Assembly: GCA_947626675.1 (NCBI GenBank)
Contig: CANQTC010000014.1
Coordinates: 1-64,000 of the forward strand
DNA from: an uncultured Coprococcus sp.
GTDB taxonomy: Bacteria; Bacillota; Clostridia; Lachnospirales; Lachnospiraceae
DNA length: 64,000 nt
Direction of reading: 5' to 3'
Shown piece by piece: positions 57,527 through 64,000 of this stretch (position 1 is its first letter; the number at the start of each line of letters is the position of its first letter). The translations under genes and the position numbers were made by a program. The notes under the pieces were generated by a model. It was given only the letters and a program-made list of their open reading frames with translations. It had not been told where the DNA came from and searched no databases.

Positions 57527-58129
57527 ATGCTTGTTACTGAAATAAAAAAAATAGACGATAAAAGATATTGCCTGTATCTTGATTATGAGCCGTATTGTTC
57601 TTTGTATATGTCTGATATTAAAAGACTTGACCTGGCAGAGGGCGTGGATATTGATGAAGCGCTCATTGCAGAATTCAGAAAAGAATATCTGTCTAAGCGT
57701 GCGGTAAATAAGGCTGTTGCGTCACTGAAGTTTTCAGAAAAAAGTGAATATGATATACGTCTTAAATTAAAAGAGTTATATTATGATGAAGAGATTATTG
57801 ACGCGGTTATATCAAAAATGAAGTCCTATGGGTATATAGATGACAAAAGATATGCGCTTGGTTATATAAGAAAGTATATATCAAAAAAAGGCCGGAAAAG
57901 CATCCTATATGAACTTACCGAAAAGCGGATATCGCCGGATGTTATTGAAGAAATTTTTGATGAAGAGGAGCTGCCTGATGAGAAAATGGCTGTATCAGAT
58001 ATGCTGGACAGACGGTTTTCCCAAGCGGATATAGAAAGAAAAAGAGAAAAGATTATAGGGTATTTTTTGAGAAAGGGGTTTCCGGTGCAGACGGTGTTAT
58101 CTTGTTTAAAGGATAGAAGCAGTCAATAA
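57527..58129 (+). CDS. recX: RecA regulator RecX
   Basis: 200 residues of three-helix repeats (AVASLKFSEKSEYDIRLKLKE..., DAVISKMKSYGYIDDKRYA...). Limits RecA filaments. Cotranscribed with recA. Length and gene order agree with the family. Confidence 0.9.
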   Translation: MLVTEIKKIDDKRYCLYLDYEPYCSLYMSDIKRLDLAEGVDIDEALIAEFRKEYLSKRAVNKAVASLKFSEKSEYDIRLKLKELYYDEEIIDAVISKMKSYGYIDDKRYALGYIRKYISKKGRKSILYELTEKRISPDVIEEIFDEEELPDEKMAVSDMLDRRFSQADIERKREKIIGYFLRKGFPVQTVLSCLKDRSSQ

Positions 58130-58187
58130 AATTCAGCAACTATCCTACACTTTGTCGAAAAAAAGATGCGTAATTGTGCATTTTTAC

Positions 58188-58216
58188 TTGACATAATTAG
58201 CTAAAAATATTAAACT
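58188..58216 (+). promoter_or_regulatory. rny promoter
   Basis: TTGACA, 17 bases, TAAACT, about 50 bases before the start; aaggaggtg follows. Confidence 0.65.
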
Positions 58217-58265
58217 AAAAATGTTGTATTGATGTACAATGAAAACTTAATAAGGAGGTGCTCCT

Positions 58266-59807
58266 GTGGAATATGTAATCTTTTCGATCATTGCTGTTGT
58301 GCTTGTTGTTGTCATCTGGTTTGCTGCGATTGCGTATAGAAAGAATATAGCAGAAGCGAAGCTTGGTAAAGCAGAAGAACAGGCTAGAGAGATTATAGAT
58401 GAAGCCCAGAAAAACGCCGAAGCGAAGAAGCGTGAAATGATGCTTGAAGCAAAGGAAGACGCTCTGAAAACGCGTAATGAACTTGAGAAAGAAGTCAAGG
58501 ACAGACGTGGCGAACTTTCAAGAATGGAAAAGAGAATTCTTGCAAGGGAAGAGAATGTTGACCGTAAAACGGAAGCATTGGAAAAGAAAGAAGCAAGTCT
58601 TGCTTCAAGAGAGAATACGCTTGATAAGCAGAAGGCAAAAGTGGAAGAGCTTCAGGCAAAACGTCTGCAGGAACTTGAAAGAATTTCAGGATTGACCTCT
58701 GAACAGGCAAAGGAATACTTATTAAAAACTGTTGAAGATGAAGTAAAGCATGAAACAGCAGTTATGGTCAAGGAATTAGAAACCAGAGCGAAAGAAGAAG
58801 CTGACAAGAAAGCCAGAGAATATGTTGTCACAGCCATACAAAGGTGTGCGGCAGATCATGTCGCAGAGACAACAATATCACTTGTTCAGTTGCCTAGTGA
58901 TGAAATGAAGGGAAGAATTATTGGAAGAGAGGGTAGAAATATTCGTACCCTTGAAACACTGACGGGTGTTGATTTAATTATTGATGATACACCGGAAGCC
59001 GTTATTTTATCCAGTTTTGATCCGATAAGAAGAGAAGTTGCAAGAATAGCACTTGAGAAGCTTATCGTAGATGGAAGAATTCACCCTGCAAGAATCGAGG
59101 AAATGGTGGAGAAAGCGCAGAAAGAAGTAGAAGCGATGATGCGTGAAGAAGGTGAAGCCGCTGTACTTGAAGTCGGTATTCATGGAATCCACCCTGAGCT
59201 TGTAAGACTTCTTGGTAAGATGAAGTTTAGAACAAGCTATGGACAGAATGCGCTGAAACATTCTATTGAAGTAGCTCAGTTATGTGGTTTATTGGCCGGT
59301 GAGATAGGTGTTGATGTAAAGGTTGCCAAGCGTGCCGGATTGCTCCATGATATTGGTAAGTCGTTGGATCATGAAATGGAAGGCTCACATATACAGATTG
59401 GTGCTGATTTATGTAGAAAATATAAAGAATCACCGATTGTTATCAATGCTGTTGAGTCCCATCATGGCGATGTTGAGCCAGAGTCTTTGATTGCTTGTTT
59501 AGTACAGGCTGCAGATACAATTTCTGCTGCAAGACCTGGGGCAAGAAGAGAAACCTTAGAAACCTACACAACTCGTCTTAAGAAATTAGAAGAAATTGCT
59601 AATTCTCATAAGGGAGTCGATAAGACGTTTGCCATTCAGGCAGGTAGGGAAATCCGTATAATGGTAGTTCCTGAATATGTAAATGATTCTGATATGGTAT
59701 TACTGGCCAGAGATATTGCGAAGCAGATTGAAGATGAGCTTGAATATCCTGGACAGATTAAAGTAAATATTATTAGAGAGTCACGCGTAACAGATTACGC
59801 TAAATAA
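58266..59807 (+). CDS. rny: Ribonuclease Y
   Basis: 513 residues from GTG with a perfect ribosome site (aaggaggtg). N-terminal membrane anchor ([21 protein letters not shown]), coiled coil to ~205, KH domain ([17 protein letters not shown]), HD domain with [13 protein letters not shown]. The main endonuclease of mRNA decay in Firmicutes. Confidence 0.97.
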   Translation: MEYVIFSIIAVVLVVVIWFAAIAYRKNIAEAKLGKAEEQAREIIDEAQKNAEAKKREMMLEAKEDALKTRNELEKEVKDRRGELSRMEKRILAREENVDRKTEALEKKEASLASRENTLDKQKAKVEELQAKRLQELERISGLTSEQAKEYLLKTVEDEVKHETAVMVKELETRAKEEADKKAREYVVTAIQRCAADHVAETTISLVQLPSDEMKGRIIGREGRNIRTLETLTGVDLIIDDTPEAVILSSFDPIRREVARIALEKLIVDGRIHPARIEEMVEKAQKEVEAMMREEGEAAVLEVGIHGIHPELVRLLGKMKFRTSYGQNALKHSIEVAQLCGLLAGEIGVDVKVAKRAGLLHDIGKSLDHEMEGSHIQIGADLCRKYKESPIVINAVESHHGDVEPESLIACLVQAADTISAARPGARRETLETYTTRLKKLEEIANSHKGVDKTFAIQAGREIRIMVVPEYVNDSDMVLLARDIAKQIEDELEYPGQIKVNIIRESRVTDYAK

Positions 59808-59828
59808 TGTATTTAATACATGACGAGT

Positions 59829-59873
59829 AAGGAAAGTATTGAGAATAAGTTATTTTCGGTACTTTCCTTTTTT
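59829..59873 (+). terminator. Terminator after rny
   Basis: aaggaaagta and tactttcctt pair, followed by seven T. Confidence 0.85.
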
Positions 59874-59874
59874 G

Positions 59875-59903
59875 TTGACAAATAGACAAACTGCTAATAT
59901 CAT
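59875..59903 (+). promoter_or_regulatory. Promoter of the Nudix gene
   Basis: TTGACA, 17 bases, TATCAT, directly after the rny terminator and ~35 bases before the gene. Confidence 0.65.
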
Positions 59904-59935
59904 TATAGAAAAAACGAAGAAGGTGAAGGGGTACT

Positions 59936-60466
59936 ATGAATACAAAGAGAAATAAATTAGAACTTGTCTACCAGGCGCATATGTTTGATGTTTATAATGA
60001 TTATCTGGAACTTCCTGATGGAAGAAATGTAATATATGATTATATAGACCATGTGAATGGTGCATGTATACTTCCTGTATGTGAAGATGGTGATGTAATA
60101 CTGGTAAGTCAGTATCGAAATGTGATTGATAAGATTTCTTACGAAGCGCCGGGCGGCTGCATGGACGATGGGGAAGCACCGGACCAGAGCGCCAGAAGGG
60201 AACTTAGAGAGGAAACCGGATATCTGGCTGAGAAACTTGATTTTGTAGCAAATATTGTTCTTGCCATTGGCTCCAGTAATGAGCATACTGCTGTTTATAT
60301 CGGATATGGACTTTCAAAAACAGATACAAGTCCCGATGAAAATGAATTTATCAATGTTCATAAATTTTCAATGGAGCAGGTTGATAAAATGATAGCGGCA
60401 GGCGATATTGTAGATTCCAAAACACTGGTAGCGATTATGGCATATAAAGCAAAAATTCATTCATAA
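59936..60466 (+). CDS. Nudix hydrolase, probable ADP-ribose pyrophosphatase
   Basis: 176 residues with a complete Nudix box, GCMDDGE-x7-RELREETGY. Residues upstream (YRNVIDKISYEAPGG) fit the NudF/ADP-ribose group. Followed by a SpoIIM-like gene and xerD, the order seen with nudF in Bacillus. Substrate not provable from sequence. Confidence 0.88.
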   Translation: MNTKRNKLELVYQAHMFDVYNDYLELPDGRNVIYDYIDHVNGACILPVCEDGDVILVSQYRNVIDKISYEAPGGCMDDGEAPDQSARRELREETGYLAEKLDFVANIVLAIGSSNEHTAVYIGYGLSKTDTSPDENEFINVHKFSMEQVDKMIAAGDIVDSKTLVAIMAYKAKIHS

Positions 60467-60486
60467 TTCAATCAATATAAACATAT

Positions 60487-60525
60487 AAAATACGAGGACA
60501 TTTTGTCCTCGTATTTTATTTTTTA
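60487..60525 (+). terminator. Terminator after the Nudix gene
   Basis: aatacgaggaca and tgtcctcgtatt form a 12-bp stem followed by a T-rich tail. Confidence 0.88.
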
Positions 60526-60584
60526 GTGTGCCTTGCAGCGCATGCTTCTTAAGGTTATAGAGGATTTTGGAAGGGGATGTGGGT

Positions 60585-61061
60585 ATGAAATCGAAACGGA
60601 GATATATTTTTTTGTATCTGGGAGTCATTATTGGGACGGTGTTATTTAATATGAACATTTTAAGCGGGGGAAATCGTGTTTTATATCAGGGAACTTTTGA
60701 AGAATATTTAAAGCTGCTGTTTATACGCAGTATTGAAATGTTTGTTGTTTTGCTGATAGCAGATAAGCTGTATTTTGTATGGGATATAATAGCCCCGTTT
60801 GTTGTTGGTGCTATAATGGGGGTTCTTTTGTCATCGCATACCTTGATGACAAATATATGGAATCAGCTTATATTTTCAATTTTATTGTCATTTGTCCTGA
60901 TACTTTATCTTGAGATATTCAGTTTGAACAAAATACCGGGCGGACTGATTGATATCGATTTTGATAATCTGTCACATGGTTACATACTTCGTTATATCCT
61001 TGTTGTTACAATATTGTTAATAAATGCCTATGTGGAATTAAAAATTATGAAATTTTTTTGA
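60585..61061 (+). CDS. SpoIIM-like membrane protein
   Basis: 158 residues from the ATG at 60585 (ggaagggg upstream). About five membrane segments (FLYLGVIIGTVLFNMN, IEMFVVLLIADKLYF, FVVGAIMGVLLSS, ...). SpoIIM is usually ~210 residues, so this is short. The assignment rests mainly on position between a Nudix gene and xerD, as in spoIIM of Bacillus, and on the hydrophobic pattern. Confidence 0.55.
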   Translation: MKSKRRYIFLYLGVIIGTVLFNMNILSGGNRVLYQGTFEEYLKLLFIRSIEMFVVLLIADKLYFVWDIIAPFVVGAIMGVLLSSHTLMTNIWNQLIFSILLSFVLILYLEIFSLNKIPGGLIDIDFDNLSHGYILRYILVVTILLINAYVELKIMKFF

Positions 61062-61071
61062 AAAAAATTAC

Positions 61072-61209
61072 CTACATGTAGTATACATAAATATCATGTG
61101 CTACACGATTTGGTACATTTTGCAGAAAAAGCGCAAAACCTTGATTTTAAAGGCAAAATTAATGTTTGATTTTATTGAAAATTGTATTTATAATGTAGTT
61201 TAGTCTACA
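61072..61209 (+). promoter_or_regulatory. xerD promoter with inverted repeats
   Basis: TTGATT (61166-61171), 17 bases, TATAAT (61189-61194). Immediately after lies tgtag-tttagt-ctaca (61194-61209), and ~90 bases upstream a 10-bp palindrome, ctacatgtag (61072-61081). The shared TGTAG/CTACA words suggest sites for one regulator, resembling BlaI/CopY-type boxes. Confidence 0.5.
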
Positions 61210-61226
61210 TAATAAGGGGAAAATGC

Positions 61227-62105
61227 GTGGATACTTATATAGAAGAATATGTTGCCTATCTTAAAAATGTTAAGAAATCCAGTGACAATACGGTGGCATC
61301 ATATAGACGGGATTTGTTAAAGCTGAATAGATTTTGTAAGGACGCAGGATATGGGAATGTCGATTTGATAAGTGAGACAAACCTTAATTCCTATGTGCTG
61401 TATATCGAGAAACAGGGGATGTCTATGTCTACAGTTTCGCGTAATATAGCATCGATGAAGTCTTTTTTTGCCTACCTCGTAAAAGGCGGCGTTATTCAAT
61501 CAGACCCTTCGGAACATGTCAAAGCGCCAAAGATTGAGAAAAAAGTTCCTGATACCCTGACGATAAGTGAGGTGAATAAACTTCTTTCCCAACCGGGTGG
61601 TGAAACACCTAAGGAAATCAGAGACAGAGCAATGTTGGAGCTGCTTTACGCAACCGGGATTAGGGTTACGGAACTTGTAACGCTTAAAGTTACAGATATT
61701 AACCTTAAAATGGGTTTTATAGAGTGTCATGACGCACATAAATCACGAATTATACCGATTGAGGAAACTGCGCAAAGGGCGCTTGGCGTATATATATCCA
61801 AAGTTCGGGAAGATATGTGTAAAGACAGTGATTATCTGTTTTCAAATTGCAAGGGAAGTCCTATGACACGTCAGGGATTTTGGAAAATTATTAAGTATTA
61901 TGCTGCAAAGGCAGGTATTGATAAAGATATAACGCCTCATATGATAAGACATTCATTTGCATCACATCTTATCAATAATGGAGCAGACTTAAGAGCTGTT
62001 CAGGAGATGATGGGACATGTTGATATATCAACAACACAGATATATTTAAACAGTAAGCAGAGCAGGCTTATGGAAGAATATAATAAAGCACATCCGAGAG
62101 CATGA
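61227..62105 (+). CDS. xerD: Tyrosine recombinase XerD
   Basis: 292 residues from GTG (aagggga upstream). SAM-like N-terminal domain (YVAYLKNVKKSSDNTVASYRRD), catalytic R in YATGIRVTEL, HMIRHSFASHL, GHVDISTTQIY with the Tyr nucleophile. Size and order indicate the chromosomal dimer-resolution enzyme, not an element integrase. Confidence 0.93.
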   Translation: MDTYIEEYVAYLKNVKKSSDNTVASYRRDLLKLNRFCKDAGYGNVDLISETNLNSYVLYIEKQGMSMSTVSRNIASMKSFFAYLVKGGVIQSDPSEHVKAPKIEKKVPDTLTISEVNKLLSQPGGETPKEIRDRAMLELLYATGIRVTELVTLKVTDINLKMGFIECHDAHKSRIIPIEETAQRALGVYISKVREDMCKDSDYLFSNCKGSPMTRQGFWKIIKYYAAKAGIDKDITPHMIRHSFASHLINNGADLRAVQEMMGHVDISTTQIYLNSKQSRLMEEYNKAHPRA

Positions 62106-62173
62106 TAAAAAAGGGATTTGCAAATCGTTTCAGATACATATAATAAATAGAACATAAGAGACAGGAGATTCAT

Positions 62174-63016
62174 ATGGATAACAATTTTTTTGCACCGGCA
62201 CAAATCGTTGAAAATAATATAAAGGGTGGCGTAAACAAGGCGAATTTAAAGCTGTTCAAAATGATTTTACTTGGAATATTTGCGGGTATGTTTATAGCAA
62301 TTGGAGCAGAAGGCTCAAATCTTGCTGTTCATAATATTTCAGATGTGGGACTTGCGAGAACGCTTGCAGGGGCGATATTCCCGGTTGGCCTTATGATGAT
62401 TGTAGTAGTAGGCGGGGAACTTTTTACAGGAAACTGTATGCTTACAATGGCGCTTGCAGATAAAAAAATAACGGTGCTTCAGATGCTTAGAAACTGGGTG
62501 GTTGTATATTTTAGTAATATGCTTGGGGCAGTTTTAACCGCATTGTTTGTATTTCTATCAGGTCAGTATGATTATTCGGCAGGCGGACTTGGCGCTTATA
62601 CGATTAAGGTTGCAATGGGAAAGAGCGGAATGGATTTTTCTAAGGCTGTTTTTTCAGGGGTTATGTGCAACATACTGGTGTGTGTAGCAGTTTTAATGGC
62701 GGCTTCAGCAAAGGATATCGCAGGTAAATTATTTGCTGCCTTCTTTCCGATACTCGTATTTGTAACATCCGGATTTGAGCATTGTGTAGCAAATATGTAT
62801 TATATTCCTTCCGGCATGATTGCGGCTTCTAATGATACATATGTGAACAAGGCATGTGAATTATATGGGTATACAGCAGAGCAGATTCATAATCAGCTTA
62901 CGATGGGAAATTTCTTTGGAACAAATCTCCTTCCGGTAACCATAGGAAATATCATTGGCGGTGGTGTAATCGTAGGACTTGGTTTATATATGATTAACAG
63001 AAAAAAGGAAGCATAG
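62174..63016 (+). CDS. Formate/nitrite-type transporter
   Basis: 280 residues, six membrane segments. FNT signatures LAGAIFPVGLMMIVVVGGELFTGN and GNIIGGGVIVGLGLYMI are present. Transports small monovalent anions such as formate or nitrite; the substrate is not provable here. aggagat precedes the start. Confidence 0.9.
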   Translation: MDNNFFAPAQIVENNIKGGVNKANLKLFKMILLGIFAGMFIAIGAEGSNLAVHNISDVGLARTLAGAIFPVGLMMIVVVGGELFTGNCMLTMALADKKITVLQMLRNWVVVYFSNMLGAVLTALFVFLSGQYDYSAGGLGAYTIKVAMGKSGMDFSKAVFSGVMCNILVCVAVLMAASAKDIAGKLFAAFFPILVFVTSGFEHCVANMYYIPSGMIAASNDTYVNKACELYGYTAEQIHNQLTMGNFFGTNLLPVTIGNIIGGGVIVGLGLYMINRKKEA

Positions 63017-63056
63017 TGCATAAAAAAGCAATAAAGACTGTGGAATGGAGATAGAT

Positions 63057-64000
63057 ATGGCAGGTTCAACATTAGGAAACAAATTTGTAGTAACAACATG
63101 GGGAGAGTCACATGGAAAAGCGCTTGGCGTTGTGGTAGATGGATGTCCTGCAGGACTTGAACTGACAGAAGAAGATATTCAGATTTATTTGGATAGAAGA
63201 AAACCGGGATTTTCACAATTTTCTACACCGAGACAGGAAGCGGACAAGGTCGAGATTCTTTCGGGCGTCTTTGAGGGAAAAACAACAGGAACGCCTATTT
63301 CAATGGTGGTTTATAATACCTCACAGCGTTCGCATGACTATGGAGACATCGCAACTTATTATCGCCCCGGACATGCAGATTATACGTTCGATGAAAAATA
63401 TGGTTTCAGGGATTATCGCGGCGGCGGACGTTCCTCAGGCAGAGAAACGACAGGGCGTGTGGCGGCAGGCGCTATAGCAGCAAAGATTTTACGGCAGTTA
63501 GGCATCTCTTTTACAACATATGTAGCGTCAATCGGAGATGTTGATATAGACAGAGCGCAATTTGATGCAGATTATATTATGAAAAATGAGCTTTATATGC
63601 CTGATAAAGCAAGTTATGAACGGGCTTCAGAATTTTTATCAGATGTTATGGCTGATAATGATTCAATTGGTTCTTCGGTTGAGTGTATCGTAAGCGGTGT
63701 ACCTGCCGGAATCGGAGAGCCGGTATTTCATAAATTAGATGCCTGTTTGGCAAAAGCGGTGATGTCTATTGGTGCAGTAAAAGCGATAGAGATTGGTGAT
63801 GGCATCAACGTATCAAGAAATAAAGGCTCATATGATAACGATAATTTTTTCATGCGTGATGGCTTGGTTTCAAAGAAAACAAATCATGCAGGCGGTATAT
63901 TAGGGGGAATCAGTGATGGCGCTGATATTGTTCTGAAGGCACATTTTAAAGCGACACCATCCATAGCCCTCAAACAGCATACTGTAAATCAGTCAGGCGA
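63057..64000 (+). CDS. aroC: Chorismate synthase (3' end outside the window)
   Basis: About 314 codons from the ATG at 63057 to the window end. MAGSTLGNKFVVTTWGESHG is the N-terminal signature, with RPGHADYTFDEKYGFRDYRGG and GGRSSGRETTGRVAAGAIA, the FMN- and substrate-binding regions. Converts EPSP to chorismate. The frame is intact as far as it is seen. Confidence 0.96.
   Translation, partial: MAGSTLGNKFVVTTWGESHGKALGVVVDGCPAGLELTEEDIQIYLDRRKPGFSQFSTPRQEADKVEILSGVFEGKTTGTPISMVVYNTSQRSHDYGDIATYYRPGHADYTFDEKYGFRDYRGGGRSSGRETTGRVAAGAIAAKILRQLGISFTTYVASIGDVDIDRAQFDADYIMKNELYMPDKASYERASEFLSDVMADNDSIGSSVECIVSGVPAGIGEPVFHKLDACLAKAVMSIGAVKAIEIGDGINVSRNKGSYDNDNFFMRDGLVSKKTNHAGGILGGISDGADIVLKAHFKATPSIALKQHTVNQSG

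Noticed and set aside
61227..62105. XerD as the integrase of the tail element
   Set aside because: It lies 35 kb away in a conserved nudix/spoIIM-like/xerD context and has the size and motifs of the chromosomal enzyme.
1..64000. CRISPR arrays and tRNA genes
   Set aside because: I saw no regularly spaced repeats of 24-40 bases and no cloverleaf with a conserved TTCAA/TTCGA arm in the gaps between genes. A tRNAscan or CRISPR finder run would be needed to exclude weak cases.

Overview
The window comes from a low-GC, spore-forming Firmicute, most likely a gut Lachnospiraceae. Spore genes (alpha/beta SASP, YlbJ-, GerW/YtfJ- and SpoIIM-like, DUF2953), a membrane-anchored GH5 cellulase, and the orders rsmD-coaD / ylbJ / tmcAL and nudix / spoIIM-like / xerD support this. 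Genus is not assigned.

Positions 1-222 hold the 3' end of a 23S rRNA gene and a terminator; no 5S gene follows. Positions 244-25911 hold a distinct element bounded by identical 36-bp hairpin-forming direct repeats. It encodes a long flexible (siphovirus-type) tail: tail tube, tape measure, Dit, Tal-like tail-tip protein, collagen-like and terminal fibre proteins. It also has a lysis set (amidase, holin, membrane/coiled-coil protein), an HU-like protein, a 928-aa single-chain RNA polymerase-like protein with a DFDSD active-site motif, and a divergent gene fusing a sigma-70-like domain to a DUF262 (ParB-like) domain. No capsid, portal, terminase, integrase or phage repressor gene is visible. 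The sigma-DUF262 promoter has a Gram-positive LexA (SOS) box between its -35 and -10, and the host recA gene at 56.4 kb has a closely similar box. The most economical model is a DNA-damage-induced, F-type tailocin-like element with its own transcription apparatus. Inducibility, function and polymerase activity are inferences.

The tape-measure gene is split by a 2.5-kb insertion (12998-15489). Its minus strand carries group I intron-like core motifs, and removal between a U and a G restores one reading frame of about 2,204 codons. On the opposite strand the insertion carries three tandem zinc-ribbon paralogs plus a truncated, frameshifted copy. The layout resembles an IStron whose cargo is not a transposase.

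From 25.9 kb on the content is ordinary chromosome: two divergent two-component systems; parE-parC; hisH-hisF; a large 2-hydroxyacyl-CoA dehydratase activase-like protein; a LysM protein; a rhomboid-like membrane protein and two unknown genes; DUF2953-GerW; rpmB; asp23-like-fakA-recG; sasP; GH5 cellulase; rsmD-coaD-coiled-coil gene; ylbJ and tmcAL; recA-recX; rny; nudix; spoIIM-like; xerD; a formate/nitrite-type transporter; and aroC, cut by the window end.
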